Source: Aureimonas frigidaquae | GTDB taxonomy: Bacteria > Pseudomonadota > Alphaproteobacteria > Rhizobiales > Rhizobiaceae | Length of the DNA: 64,000 nt | NCBI RefSeq assembly: GCF_001463905.1 | Contig: NZ_BBWR01000018.1 | Coordinates: 124,001-188,000 of the forward strand | Direction of reading: 5' to 3' | In this document: positions 10,071-19,476 of the stretch, piece after piece | Layout of the letters: each line of letters begins with the position of its first letter | How positions within the stretch are numbered: position 1 is the first letter of the stretch | Program-made: the position numbers and the translations under genes | Notes under the pieces: generated by a model | Database searches by the model: none | Told to the model about the DNA's origin: nothing | What the model saw: only the letters and a program-made list of their open reading frames with translations

Positions 10071-11165
10071 ATGGACGGAGCGGCGGGCGCGCTGTCCGAC
10101 ACGGAGCGCTTCGCGCGCCTGCGTCTGGCCCGCAGCCGGCAGGTCGGCCCCTCCACCTATGTCGCGCTCCTGGCGCGCTATGGAACGGGTATCGCGGCCG
10201 TGGACGCCTTGGCAGCGGGCATGACGGGGCGTTTCTCACGCGTCGTCCTGTCTCCACAAGCCGCCATCGAGCAGGAGCTGGAGCGGGCGCACCGGCTCGG
10301 TGCGCGACTGGTCCTCCTGGGCGAAGACGCCTATCCGCCGCTCCTGGCCGCCCTGTCGGGCCCACCGCCGGCCCTGGCCCTGATGGGCGATCCGGCCGTG
10401 TTCCGCCGTCCGGCGCTTGCCGTCGTCGGATCGCGCAACGCCTCGCTCGCCGGCACCGCCATCACCCGCGCCCTGTGCGAGAATCTTGCCCGATGCGGCA
10501 TGGTGATCGTCTCGGGCCTGGCGCGCGGCATCGACACGGCCGCACATGAGGCTGGGCTTGCCACCGGCACCGTGGGCGTTTTCGCAGGCGGGCTGGACAG
10601 GCCCTATCCGCCGGAGAACAAGGGCCTCATGCGGCGCATCGTCGACCGGGCCGGATGCCTGGTGTCGGAAATGCCCTTCGGCCGCGAACCACGGGCAGTG
10701 GATTTCCCACGTCGCAACCGGCTCGTGGCCGGGCTGTCACACGGGCTTCTCGTCGTGGAAGCGGCGCTGCGGTCCGGCTCGCTCATTTCGGCGGCCAGCG
10801 CGGCGCAGATCGGACGCCGCGTCTTCGCCGTACCGGGCTCGCCGCTCGATGCGCGGGCGGCCGGCCCCAACCAGCTCATCCGCAACGGCGCGATCCTGGT
10901 CACATCGGCCGACGATATAAAGACGGGACTGCGCGGCGCCGTTTCGCTGGCCGGAGCGTCATCCCAGCCGTCACTGGCCCTGTTCGGAGGGGGCGAGGAC
11001 GCCGATATTCTCGGTTCATTGCTGGGGGTGGCGCCCGTTTCCATAGACGATCTCGTGGCGCAGAGCGGCTGCGCGGCGCCGCGTGTGCAGGAAGCCCTTC
11101 TGGAACTGGAACTTGCCGGCCGGCTGGAGCGCCATTACGACGGTCGCGTCTCCCTCTGTGGCTGA
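10071..11165 (+). CDS. dprA: DNA-processing protein DprA
   Basis: DprA (Smf), 364 residues, loads RecA on incoming single-stranded DNA during transformation. The Rossmann-like core has VVGSRNASLAG, VSGLARGIDTAAHEAGL, FAGGLDRPYPPEN and FPRRNRLVAGLSHGLLVVEA. A winged-helix C-terminal domain follows (LGVAPVSIDDLVAQSG). It starts two bases after plsY, and about 120 bases separate it from topA. The plsY-dprA-topA order is common in Rhizobiales. Presence alone does not prove competence. Confidence 0.93.
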   Translation: MDGAAGALSDTERFARLRLARSRQVGPSTYVALLARYGTGIAAVDALAAGMTGRFSRVVLSPQAAIEQELERAHRLGARLVLLGEDAYPPLLAALSGPPPALALMGDPAVFRRPALAVVGSRNASLAGTAITRALCENLARCGMVIVSGLARGIDTAAHEAGLATGTVGVFAGGLDRPYPPENKGLMRRIVDRAGCLVSEMPFGREPRAVDFPRRNRLVAGLSHGLLVVEAALRSGSLISAASAAQIGRRVFAVPGSPLDARAAGPNQLIRNGAILVTSADDIKTGLRGAVSLAGASSQPSLALFGGGEDADILGSLLGVAPVSIDDLVAQSGCAAPRVQEALLELELAGRLERHYDGRVSLCG

Positions 11166-11286
11166 TGGCGGATTGGCGGTCGGACTTGACCGGCGCATTC
11201 TGGCTGTCCATGTGAGCGCAGCACTTTGATTCGGGCCCATGCCGCTTTCGGCAGCGTGACCCCCTCTTACCCGGGACTGTCAGCCT

Positions 11287-13983
11287 ATGGACGTCGTCAT
11301 CGTTGAATCGCCTGCGAAAGCGAAGACGATCAATAAGTATCTGGGGAGCAACTATAAGGTTCTCGCTTCCTTCGGCCATGTGCGGGACCTTCCCCCGAAG
11401 GACGGGTCTGTGCGTCCGGACGACGATTTTTCCATGGATTGGGAGGTCGACAAGCCGAGCCAGAAGCGCCTGAGCGACATTGCCCAGGCGCTGAAGGGGG
11501 CCGATGGCCTGATCCTGGCCACCGACCCGGATCGCGAGGGCGAAGCCATTTCCTGGCACGTCCTGGAGGTTCTGCGGCAGAAGCGCGTGATCGGCCAGAA
11601 GCCGGTCCGGCGCGTGGTCTTCAACGCGATCACCAAGCAGGCCGTGCTCGACGCCATGGCCAACCCGCGCGATATCGACGTGCCGCTTGTCGATGCCTAT
11701 CTGGCCCGGCGCGCGCTGGATTATCTCGTCGGCTTTACCCTGTCGCCCGTTCTGTGGCGCAAGCTGCCGGGCGCCCGTTCGGCCGGCCGCGTGCAGTCGG
11801 TGGCGCTGCGCCTCGTCTGCGACCGCGAATCGGAGATCGAGCGTTTCCGCGCTGTCGAATACTGGCGCCTCGGCGCACGCCTCCAGACACCGCGCACCGA
11901 CGATTTCTCGGCCCGGCTGACGAGCTTCGAGGGCGAGAAGCTCGACAAACTGGCCATCGGCAATGGCGAGCGTGCGGGCCAGATCCGCGACATGCTGGAG
12001 GGGGCAAGTTTCCGCGCCACCGGCGTCGAGGCCAAGCCGACCCGGCGCAATCCCGGGCCGCCCTTCACCACCTCGACCCTGCAGCAGGCCGCATCGGCCA
12101 AGCTCGGCTTCTCGGCCTCCCGCACCATGCAGGTGGCGCAGCGCCTGTATGAGGGCCTCGACATCGACGGAGAAACCGTCGGTCTGATCACCTATATGCG
12201 AACGGACGGCGTGCAGATGGCGCCCGAGGCGATCCAGGGCGCCCGCAAGGCCATCGCCTCGACCTTCGGCGACAAGTATCTGCCGGAAAAGCCGCGCTTC
12301 TATTCCACCAAGGCCAAGAATGCGCAGGAAGCGCACGAGGCCATCCGGCCGACCAGCTTCGACCGCCATCCCAAGGATATGGAGAAGTTCCTCGACCGCG
12401 ATCAGGCGCGGCTCTACGAACTGGTCTGGAAGCGGGCGATCGCCAGCCAGATGGCCTCGGCCGAAATCGAGCGCACGACCGTGGACATTCTGGCCGACAA
12501 TGCCGGCCGCCGCGCAACCCTGCGGGCGACGGGCTCGGTCATCCGCTTCGACGGCTTCATCGGCGCCTATGTCGATCACCGTGACGACGCCGCCCCGCAG
12601 CCCCAGGCCGGCGAGGAAGACGACGAGTCGAACCAGCTGCCGGAGATCCGCGAGGGCGAAAGCCTGAAGCGCCTTGGCATCGATGCATCGCAGCACTTCA
12701 CCGAGCCGCCGCCGCGCTACTCGGAAGCCTCGCTGATCAAGAAGATGGAAGAGCTCGGGATCGGCCGTCCGTCCACCTATGCAGCCACGCTGCAGACGCT
12801 GGAAGACCGGGATTACATCATCCAGGAAAAGCGCAAGCTCCTGCCCGATTCCAAGGGGCGGCTTGTCACGGCCTTCCTCGGCAACTTCTTCGACCGCTAT
12901 GTGGAATACGACTTCACCGCCGAACTCGAGGAAAAGCTTGACCGAATCTCCGCCGGCGAACTTTCCTGGAAGGACGTGCTGCGTGACTTCTGGCGTGACT
13001 TCTCCGCCCATGTGGACCAGACCAAGGAGTTGCGCGTCACCGATGTGCTCGACGCCCTCAACGAGGATCTGGCGCCGCTGGTCTTTCCGGAGCGCGAGGA
13101 CGGCAGCGACCCGCGAAGCTGCCCGCGCTGCGGCAACGGCAAGCTGTCGCTGAAGCTCGGGCGTTACGGCGCCTTCGTCGGCTGCTCCAACTACCCCGAA
13201 TGCGGCTTCACGCGGCAGCTCGGCAGCAATCTGTCGGCCGACGCCTCGACCGAGGCCTCGAACGATCCGCAGGAACTGGGGACCGACCCCGTGACCGGAG
13301 AGGCGATCACCCTGCGCAACGGGCGCTTCGGCCCCTATGTCCAGCGCGGCGACGGCAAAGAGGCCAAGCGGTCCTCTCTGCCCAAGGGCTGGGAGCCGGC
13401 GCAGCTCGATTTCGACCGCGCGCTGAAGCTCATCAACCTCCCGCGGGAGGTCGGCGCCCATCCGGAAAGCGGCAAGCCCATCCTGGCCGGGCTCGGCCGC
13501 TATGGGCCCTTCCTCCAGCATGACGGTGCCTATGCCAACCTGGAGACGATCGAGGATGTGTTCTCGGTCGGCCTGAACCGGGCGGTCAGCGTCCTGGCGG
13601 AGAAGAAGGAGCGCGGCGGGCGCGGTCGCTCCACGCCGGCGGCCATCGCCACGCTCGGCGAACATCCGACCATCGGCGGCTCGATCACCGTTCGGGACGG
13701 GCGGTTCGGTCCTTACGTGAATGCGGGCAAGGTCAACGCGACCCTGCCGAAGGGCAAGGACCCGGCTTCGGTGACTCTCGAGGAAGCGATCCAGCTTTTG
13801 AACGAGCGGGCCGAAAAGACGGGGGTCAAGACCGGCAAGGGCGCCAAGGCGCCGGCGCGCAAGACGACCGCCGCCAAGACGGCCAAGCCGGCCGCCAAGG
13901 CAAAGGCCCCGGCCAAGAAAAAGGCGCCGGCCAAGGCCACGCGCAAGACCAAGGGTGCGTCGGACGCGCCGGACAAGGAGTAG
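11287..13983 (+). CDS. topA: DNA topoisomerase I (type IA)
   Basis: TopA, 898 residues, relaxes negative supercoils through a 5'-phosphotyrosine intermediate. The TOPRIM domain shows VVIVESPAKAKTINKYLG and ATDPDREGEAISWH; the active-site tyrosine is about residue 303 in ITYMRTDG. The C-terminal part has one four-cysteine zinc ribbon (CPRCGNGKL ... CSNYPEC) and several topoisomerase C-terminal repeats (RFGPYVQRGDG, RYGPFLQHDG, RFGPYVNAG). The last 50 residues are a Lys/Ala/Pro-rich basic tail, probably a DNA-binding extension. rnr starts one base after the stop. Confidence 0.97.
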   Translation: MDVVIVESPAKAKTINKYLGSNYKVLASFGHVRDLPPKDGSVRPDDDFSMDWEVDKPSQKRLSDIAQALKGADGLILATDPDREGEAISWHVLEVLRQKRVIGQKPVRRVVFNAITKQAVLDAMANPRDIDVPLVDAYLARRALDYLVGFTLSPVLWRKLPGARSAGRVQSVALRLVCDRESEIERFRAVEYWRLGARLQTPRTDDFSARLTSFEGEKLDKLAIGNGERAGQIRDMLEGASFRATGVEAKPTRRNPGPPFTTSTLQQAASAKLGFSASRTMQVAQRLYEGLDIDGETVGLITYMRTDGVQMAPEAIQGARKAIASTFGDKYLPEKPRFYSTKAKNAQEAHEAIRPTSFDRHPKDMEKFLDRDQARLYELVWKRAIASQMASAEIERTTVDILADNAGRRATLRATGSVIRFDGFIGAYVDHRDDAAPQPQAGEEDDESNQLPEIREGESLKRLGIDASQHFTEPPPRYSEASLIKKMEELGIGRPSTYAATLQTLEDRDYIIQEKRKLLPDSKGRLVTAFLGNFFDRYVEYDFTAELEEKLDRISAGELSWKDVLRDFWRDFSAHVDQTKELRVTDVLDALNEDLAPLVFPEREDGSDPRSCPRCGNGKLSLKLGRYGAFVGCSNYPECGFTRQLGSNLSADASTEASNDPQELGTDPVTGEAITLRNGRFGPYVQRGDGKEAKRSSLPKGWEPAQLDFDRALKLINLPREVGAHPESGKPILAGLGRYGPFLQHDGAYANLETIEDVFSVGLNRAVSVLAEKKERGGRGRSTPAAIATLGEHPTIGGSITVRDGRFGPYVNAGKVNATLPKGKDPASVTLEEAIQLLNERAEKTGVKTGKGAKAPARKTTAAKTAKPAAKAKAPAKKKAPAKATRKTKGASDAPDKE

Positions 13984-13984
13984 C

Positions 13985-16261
13985 ATGGCACGGCGGTCCA
14001 GGACTGACGGCGCGCAGGACAAGCCGAGCCGCCCGGCGCTGAACCGGGACGAGGTCCTGCGCTTCATCTCCGAGAACCCGGACCGCGCCACCAAGCGCGA
14101 CATTGCCAAAGCCTTCGGCGTGAAGGGCGATGCGCGCGCCGATCTGAAGGACATCCTGAACGACCTGCAGGCCGATGGCGTCCTGGAGGGCGGGCGCAAG
14201 AGCTACGTCCAGCCCGGCGCCCTGCCCACCATGGGCGTTCTGGACGTGCGCGGCCGCGACGATGAGGGCGACCTCGTCGCCGTACCGACCAACTGGGATC
14301 TCGACCGCCACGGAGAAGCGCCGCGCTTCCGCCTGCGCCAGCCGCGCACTGGCCCTGCCGCCGGTGTGGGCGACCGGGTGCTCGCCCATCTGGATTACGA
14401 TGCGCAAGGTGGGCCGGAAGCCCGCACCATCCGGGTTCTGGATCGCAAGCGCGCCGTTGCGCTCGGCGTGTTCCGCAGCCGGCCGGGCGGCGGCGGGCGT
14501 GTGGAACCCGTGGAGCGCCAGCAGCCCGAATACGCCATCGCGCCCGACGAAACGGGCCAGGCGCGCAACGGCGACCTCGTCGAGGTCGAGCCGCACCGCA
14601 GCCATCGGGCGGGGCTGCCGACGGCGCGGGTCGCACAGGTGCTGGGGGGCCTCGGCACCGAAAAGGCCATCTCGACCATCGCCCTGCATGCGCATGGCAT
14701 TCCGCATGTGTTCCCGAAATCCGTCCTGGAAGAAGCCGACGCCGCCGGACCGGCGCCCCTGGACGGGCGCGAGGACTGGCGCAGCCTGCCGCTCGTCACC
14801 ATCGACCCACGTGACGCCAAGGATCACGACGACGCCGTCCATGCCGCGCCCGATGCCGACCCTGCCAATCCGGGCGGCCATGTCGTGACGGTGGCGATCG
14901 CCGATGTGTCCTTCTATGTCCGGCCGGGATCGAAGCTCGATGCGGAAGCGCGGTTGCGGGGCAATTCGGTCTACTTTCCCGACCGCGTCGTGCCCATGCT
15001 GCCGGAGCGCATCTCGAACGATCTGTGCTCCCTGCGCGAGGGGGTGGATCGCCCGGCCATCGCCGTGCGCATGGTTTTCGACAAGGATGGCGACAAGCGC
15101 AGCCAGCGCTTCCACCGCATCCTGATGCGCAGCCACGCGAAACTCGCCTACGAAGATGCCCAGGCCGCCGTGGACGGGGCTGCCGACGCCGCCGATCCCG
15201 CTATCGTGGATACGGTGCTGCGCCCGCTCTGGCGCGCCTACGCGGCCCTGCGCGTCGCACGCCAGCGCCGCCAGCCGCTGGAGCTGGATTTTCCCGAGCG
15301 CAAGATCGTGCTGCGGGCGGACGGCAAGGTCGACCGTGTCGTCATCCCTGCCCGCCTCGACGCGCACAAGCTGATCGAGGAGATGATGATCCAGGCCAAT
15401 GTGGCCGCGGCGGAAGTGCTGGAACAGGCGCGTCAGGCGCTGATCTACCGCGCCCATGACGCGCCGTCCCTGTCACGCCTGGAAGCCCTTCGGGATTTCC
15501 TGCGCTCGTTGGACATTCCGCTTGCCAAGAGCGGGACGCTGCGCCCCTCGCATTTCAACCAGATACTGGCGGCCGTGCGCGATACCGAGCATGAAAGCCT
15601 CGTGAACGAGGTCGTGCTCCGGTCGCAGAGCCAGGCGGCCTATAGCCCGGAAAATATCGGCCATTTCGGGCTCAACCTCATGCGCTACGCGCATTTTACC
15701 TCGCCCATCCGGCGCTATGCGGACCTGATCGTTCATCGCGCCCTCGTGACCGCCCTGTCGCTTGGTGAAGGCGGCCTCAGCCGCGAGGACGAGGCGGGCC
15801 TGGAAGCGACGGCAGAGGAAATCTCCAAGGCCGAGCGGCGCGCCATGGCCGCCGAGCGCGACACGGTCGACCGGCTGATCGCCCATCACCTGGCCGATCA
15901 CGTCGGAGACAGTTTTGCCGGCCGGATCACGGGCGTGACCCGCGCGGGCCTGTTCGTCCAGTTGCCGACCTTCGGTGCCGACGGCTTCGTGCCCATCGGC
16001 ACCCTCGGGCGGGACTACTTCCACTACGACGAAACGGCCCATACGATCGTCGGCCAGCGAACCCACCTCGGCTACCGTCTCGGCGATACGGTGGAGGTGA
16101 AGCTGGTGGAAGCCATCCCGCTTGCCGGGTCGATGCGCTTCGAAATGCTGACCGAGCCGCGCAAGCTGCCGACCAGCTCGGCCTCGCACCACAAGGCGCG
16201 CGGACGCACGCTGCGCCCGGGCCGGCGTCCCGGTGGCGGCGGGCGCGGCAAAAGGAGATGA
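13985..16261 (+). CDS. rnr: Ribonuclease R
   Basis: RNase R, 758 residues, a processive 3'-5' exoribonuclease that degrades structured RNA. An N-terminal winged-helix segment (ENPDRATKRDIAKAFGV) precedes cold-shock domains, the RNB catalytic domain with DPRDAKDHDDAVHA supplying the metal-binding aspartates, the FTSPIRRYADLIVHRAL motif, and a C-terminal S1 domain (SFAGRITGVTRAGLFVQL). It ends in a basic Arg/Gly-rich tail. The ATG at 13985 is one base after the topA stop; ten in-frame codons upstream lie inside topA and are not used. It overlaps the next gene as ATGA. Confidence 0.95.
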   Translation: MARRSRTDGAQDKPSRPALNRDEVLRFISENPDRATKRDIAKAFGVKGDARADLKDILNDLQADGVLEGGRKSYVQPGALPTMGVLDVRGRDDEGDLVAVPTNWDLDRHGEAPRFRLRQPRTGPAAGVGDRVLAHLDYDAQGGPEARTIRVLDRKRAVALGVFRSRPGGGGRVEPVERQQPEYAIAPDETGQARNGDLVEVEPHRSHRAGLPTARVAQVLGGLGTEKAISTIALHAHGIPHVFPKSVLEEADAAGPAPLDGREDWRSLPLVTIDPRDAKDHDDAVHAAPDADPANPGGHVVTVAIADVSFYVRPGSKLDAEARLRGNSVYFPDRVVPMLPERISNDLCSLREGVDRPAIAVRMVFDKDGDKRSQRFHRILMRSHAKLAYEDAQAAVDGAADAADPAIVDTVLRPLWRAYAALRVARQRRQPLELDFPERKIVLRADGKVDRVVIPARLDAHKLIEEMMIQANVAAAEVLEQARQALIYRAHDAPSLSRLEALRDFLRSLDIPLAKSGTLRPSHFNQILAAVRDTEHESLVNEVVLRSQSQAAYSPENIGHFGLNLMRYAHFTSPIRRYADLIVHRALVTALSLGEGGLSREDEAGLEATAEEISKAERRAMAAERDTVDRLIAHHLADHVGDSFAGRITGVTRAGLFVQLPTFGADGFVPIGTLGRDYFHYDETAHTIVGQRTHLGYRLGDTVEVKLVEAIPLAGSMRFEMLTEPRKLPTSSASHHKARGRTLRPGRRPGGGGRGKRR

Positions 16262-16713
16262 CCATGAGCGCACAAGGACCCGCACGGCTGGAACTGGGCG
16301 GCCCCCGCAAAGACGCCACCGCGCTCGAGCCGCGGCCGCTCGGCCAGGCCATGCTGCGCGGCTTCCTGTGCAAGTGCCCCCATTGCGGATCGGCGCCGCT
16401 CTTCAACGGCTTCCTGCGCAGTGTCGATCACTGCGCGGCCTGTGGCGAAGCCTATCATCACCACCGGGCCGACGATCTTCCTCCCTATCTGACGATCTTC
16501 ATCGTCGGCCATATCGTCATCGCCCTCTTCATGGGCGTGGAGGAGATCGGAGATCTGCCACTCTGGGCGCATCTCGCAATATGGGTGCCGCTGACCAGCA
16601 TCTTCACGCTCGGCCTTCTGCGGCCCATCAAGGGCGCGACGATCGGCCTGCAATGGGCCCTGCGCATGCACGGTTTCAGCGGACGTGGCGAGGATGAGCC
16701 GCAGGACCACTGA
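16258..16713 (+). CDS. DUF983 family membrane protein
   Basis: A 151-residue DUF983 protein. It has a zinc-ribbon-like part (CKCPHCGSAPLFNGFLRSVDHCAACGEAY, about residues 37-65) followed by two transmembrane helices (about 76-95 and 104-124). The family is widespread in alphaproteobacteria next to rnr and a NUDIX gene, as here. Function is unknown; the cysteine pairs suggest metal binding at the cytoplasmic face. Its start overlaps the rnr stop by four bases, so it is translationally coupled. Confidence 0.85.
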   Translation: MTMSAQGPARLELGGPRKDATALEPRPLGQAMLRGFLCKCPHCGSAPLFNGFLRSVDHCAACGEAYHHHRADDLPPYLTIFIVGHIVIALFMGVEEIGDLPLWAHLAIWVPLTSIFTLGLLRPIKGATIGLQWALRMHGFSGRGEDEPQDH

Positions 16714-16717
16714 CGCG

Positions 16718-17422
16718 ATGGCCGCGCAAGCGCCCCGCCCGCGCATCGCGGTTCACGATGCCGCGGCCCTGGTGCTGGTGGACGACAGCGGGTCCGAGCC
16801 ACGCCTGCTCATGGGGCGGCGGGCCAGCGGCCATGTCTTCATGGCCGATGTCACCGTCTTTCCGGGCGGGCGCCTCGACAGGGGCGATCTACTCCTGGCC
16901 AGGCACTTCACGCTCCCCGAAAGCGCGCAGGCTCGGCTCTGTGGCGCCACCCAGGCCCGATTCAGCCCACGCCGGGCGGTCGCCCTGGCGCTGGCGGCGA
17001 TCCGCGAAGCCTATGAGGAAACGGGCATCATGCTCGGCCTGCCGGGCCCGTTCCGGGCCCCTTCGCCGGCCTGGCGGGCCTTCGAGGCGGCGGGCCTCGT
17101 CCCGGCGCCCGGCATGCTCGTGCCGATTGCACGCGCCATCACCCCGGGCGGCCTGCCCCGCCGCTTCGATGCGCGCTTCTTTGCGGCGAGGGCCGACCTT
17201 CTGCCGGAAGAGGCACGCCGCCCGGCGCCGCCGAGCGACGAACTGACACGGGTGCGCTGGTACGACCGGTACGAACTTGCCGCCGAGCCCCTTGCCGACA
17301 TCACACAAATGATACTTACGACGGTTAGGGATCGCCTCGCCGCCGGTACGCTCTTCGATCCGACATGCCCCATGCCCGTTCTGCGCCGCCGCGCGCAGGG
17401 CTTCCACTCCATTCTGGTCTAG
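16718..17422 (+). CDS. NUDIX hydrolase, NUDT19-like
   Basis: A NUDIX-fold hydrolase of about 234 residues. FPGGRLDRGD and AIREAYEETGIMLG form a split NUDIX box: a spacer of roughly 50 residues lies between the glycine-rich part and the catalytic REAYEE glutamates, as in NUDT19-type proteins acting on CoA derivatives. The substrate is not proven. The start is uncertain: ATG 16718 (used, with AGGA ten bases upstream), ATG 16694 or GTG 16685, the last two overlapping the DUF983 gene. Confidence 0.82.
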   Translation: MAAQAPRPRIAVHDAAALVLVDDSGSEPRLLMGRRASGHVFMADVTVFPGGRLDRGDLLLARHFTLPESAQARLCGATQARFSPRRAVALALAAIREAYEETGIMLGLPGPFRAPSPAWRAFEAAGLVPAPGMLVPIARAITPGGLPRRFDARFFAARADLLPEEARRPAPPSDELTRVRWYDRYELAAEPLADITQMILTTVRDRLAAGTLFDPTCPMPVLRRRAQGFHSILV

Positions 17423-17432
17423 CCCGGTCGCC

Positions 17433-18614
17433 ATGCAAAATGAAGCAGCCTCTCCACCAGCCACGGCCGACCTGACGGACTGGCTCGGCGCTGGCGCCGC
17501 CATCGCCTCCATCACGGCGGTCGGCATTGCGCTCGGGCTGGGCCTGCCGCTGCTCAGCGTCATCCTGGAGCGGCGCGGCGTGTCCTCCACCATGATCGGC
17601 TTCAACACGGCGGTGGCTGGCCTCGCCTCCCTGGCCGCCACGCCGCTCTGCACGCCCATGGCGCGTCGTTTCGGCGTCCGGCAGACCATGCTGGCCTGTA
17701 TTCTGGTGGCCGCCGCCTCGGCCATGGGCTTCTACTATTTCACCTCGCTGAGCGCATGGTTTCCGCTGCGCCTCGCCTTCCACTTCGCCATCACGACCAT
17801 GTTCGTCCTGTCGGAGTTCTGGATCAACACGGCCGCGCCACCGCGCCGCCGCGGCCTGGTGCTCGGCATCTACGCCACATGCCTGGCGCTCGGTTTCGCG
17901 GGCGGGCCGTTCATCTTCTCGCAGGTCGGCTCCCAAGGCATCCTGCCCTTCGCGCTCGGATCGGGCATCATACTGGCGGCCGCCATTCCCCTGATCGCGG
18001 CCTGGCATCGCGAACCGCCCATGGAAGAATCGCGCCGCAATACGAGCTTCCGGCGCCATCTCTTCTCCGTTCCGGCCGCCACCGCCGCCGTGCTCGTCTT
18101 CGGCGCCGTAGAATCGGGCGGCTTTGCGCTCTTTCCCATCTTCGGCAGCCGCCTCGGCATGGACGAGGCATCCGCCGCGCAACTCCTGACGGCCGTCGGG
18201 CTCGGCAGCGTCGCGCTGCAGATCCCCATCGGGCTTGTCAGCGACAAGGTGCGCGACAGGCGGCACCTGCTCATTCTCTTCGCCGCGGTCGGGTTGGCGG
18301 GCTCCCTCGCCCTCCCGGCCTTGACGCAAAGCTGGTGGACCATGGCGGCCGTGCTGTTCGTCTGGGGCGGCGTCGTCGCGGGCCTCTACACGGTCGGCCT
18401 CGCGCATCTGGGCTCGCGCCTGTCGGGGACGGAACTGGCATCGGCCAATGCGGCCTTCATCTTCTGCTATTCGGTGGGCATGCTGATCGGCCCGCAATGG
18501 ATCGGCGGGGCGATGGATCTGTTCGGAACCGATGGCTTCGCCTGGTCGGTTGCCGCGATGTTCGCGGCCTATTTCGCGTTCATGGCCGTGCGCGTCATGA
18601 AAACCCGCCGGTGA
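17433..18614 (+). CDS. Major facilitator superfamily transporter
   Basis: A 393-residue MFS protein with about twelve transmembrane helices. The signature-like loop after helix 2 (TPLCTPMARRFGVRQTM) and the mid-protein loop LVSDKVRDRRHLL are visible. It resembles the YcaD/DHA1 group of putative drug or metabolite exporters. It starts ten bases after the NUDIX stop and ends just before the rpmG promoter, so it is probably the last gene of the forward unit. Substrate unknown. Confidence 0.85.
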   Translation: MQNEAASPPATADLTDWLGAGAAIASITAVGIALGLGLPLLSVILERRGVSSTMIGFNTAVAGLASLAATPLCTPMARRFGVRQTMLACILVAAASAMGFYYFTSLSAWFPLRLAFHFAITTMFVLSEFWINTAAPPRRRGLVLGIYATCLALGFAGGPFIFSQVGSQGILPFALGSGIILAAAIPLIAAWHREPPMEESRRNTSFRRHLFSVPAATAAVLVFGAVESGGFALFPIFGSRLGMDEASAAQLLTAVGLGSVALQIPIGLVSDKVRDRRHLLILFAAVGLAGSLALPALTQSWWTMAAVLFVWGGVVAGLYTVGLAHLGSRLSGTELASANAAFIFCYSVGMLIGPQWIGGAMDLFGTDGFAWSVAAMFAAYFAFMAVRVMKTRR

Positions 18615-18616
18615 TC

Positions 18617-18644
18617 TTGACTTTCCCGCCTCTGTGAGTAGTGT
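18617..18644 (+). promoter_or_regulatory. Sigma-70-type promoter of rpmG
   Basis: TTGACT at 18617-18622, a 16-base spacer, and TAGTGT at 18639-18644. It starts three bases after the MFS stop codon and lies about 70 bases upstream of rpmG, which suits a strongly expressed ribosomal protein gene. Confidence 0.5.
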
Positions 18645-18711
18645 CCGCCGCAAATGCTGGCGGTGAATGCACCGTTCCGCCGGTTCATCAATTCCCAAAC
18701 GGATCACCGCA

Positions 18712-18879
18712 ATGGCCAAGGCTACAACGATCAAGATCAAGCTGCTCAGCACGGCTGATACTGGCTACTTCTACGTCACGACCAAGAACAGCCGCACCAT
18801 GACCGAGAAGATGGTCAAGACCAAGTACGACCCGGTCGCGCGCAAGCACGTCGAATTCCGCGAAGCCAAGATCAAGTAA
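18712..18879 (+). CDS. rpmG: Large ribosomal subunit protein bL33
   Basis: bL33, 55 residues ([20 protein letters not shown] ... [18 protein letters not shown]). It is the cysteine-free form, lacking the two CxxC zinc-binding pairs of the other bL33 type. The ATG at 18712 is chosen because the homology begins there; the frame is open 15 codons upstream without similarity. It has its own promoter and an intrinsic terminator, so it is monocistronic. Confidence 0.97.
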   Translation: MAKATTIKIKLLSTADTGYFYVTTKNSRTMTEKMVKTKYDPVARKHVEFREAKIK

Positions 18880-18912
18880 CACCCGATCTTCCAGCTTTTC
18901 GCCTGCATTCGA

Positions 18913-18936
18913 CCCCCGGCCTCGCCCGGGGGTTTT
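18913..18936 (+). terminator. Rho-independent terminator after rpmG
   Basis: CCCCCGG at 18913-18919 pairs with CCGGGGG at 18926-18932 around a six-base loop, followed at once by TTTT and a further T-rich stretch. It lies 33 bases downstream of the rpmG stop and separates rpmG from the converging divK. Confidence 0.85.
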
Positions 18937-18954
18937 GCTTTTCCGCTCGTGCGG

Positions 18955-19332
18955 TCAGCCTTCCGAATCGCCCAGGAAGCTCTTGATCGTATCGATGAAA
19001 TGCGTGACGGAGATCGGCTTGGAGATATAGGCCTCGCACCCGCCCTGCCGGATCCGCTCCTCGTCGCCCTTCATGGCGAAGGCGGTGACGGCGATGACGG
19101 GAATGGATTTGAGCGTCGCATCCGCCTTGAGCTGGCGTGTGACGTCCAGGCCCGAAATCTCAGGCAGCTGAATGTCCATCAGGATCAGGTCCGGGTGGTG
19201 TTCCCGTGCCAGATCCATGGCCGCCAGGCCACTGCGCGTATGCACGGTCTTGTAGCCATGGGCCTCGATGAGGTCGCGGAAGAGCTTCATGTTGAGCTCG
19301 TTGTCTTCGACGATCATGACAGTCTTGGACAT
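18955..19332 (-). CDS. divK: Single-domain response regulator DivK
   Basis: DivK, 125 residues, a receiver domain without an output domain. The phospho-acceptor is Asp53 in [13 protein letters not shown], with the acidic pair in [11 protein letters not shown] and Lys105 in AYISKPIS. In Caulobacter and rhizobia DivK is phosphorylated by DivJ, dephosphorylated by PleC, and controls CtrA through DivL and CckA. The start [10 protein letters not shown] at 19332 is used; upstream codons show no homology. The usual downstream partner pleD is absent: the gene ends 19 bases from the rpmG terminator. Confidence 0.93.
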   Translation of the reverse strand: MSKTVMIVEDNELNMKLFRDLIEAHGYKTVHTRSGLAAMDLAREHHPDLILMDIQLPEISGLDVTRQLKADATLKSIPVIAVTAFAMKGDEERIRQGGCEAYISKPISVTHFIDTIKSFLGDSEG

Positions 19333-19476
19333 CCGCATCACTCCAATGTCCGACCCGTAACGACGGACAGGCGCGTTACTCCCCAATGCTCGAATCTCAG
19401 TCGTAGAGCGATTTCATTTATGAATTGAGAATCGTTTACAACCAAGGCTCTCATAGCCACGCAGAAAGGTCCCATC

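Noticed and set aside
11166-11286. TTGACC upstream of topA as a promoter
   Set aside because: No acceptable -10 is found at 16-18 bases, so it was not listed as a feature.
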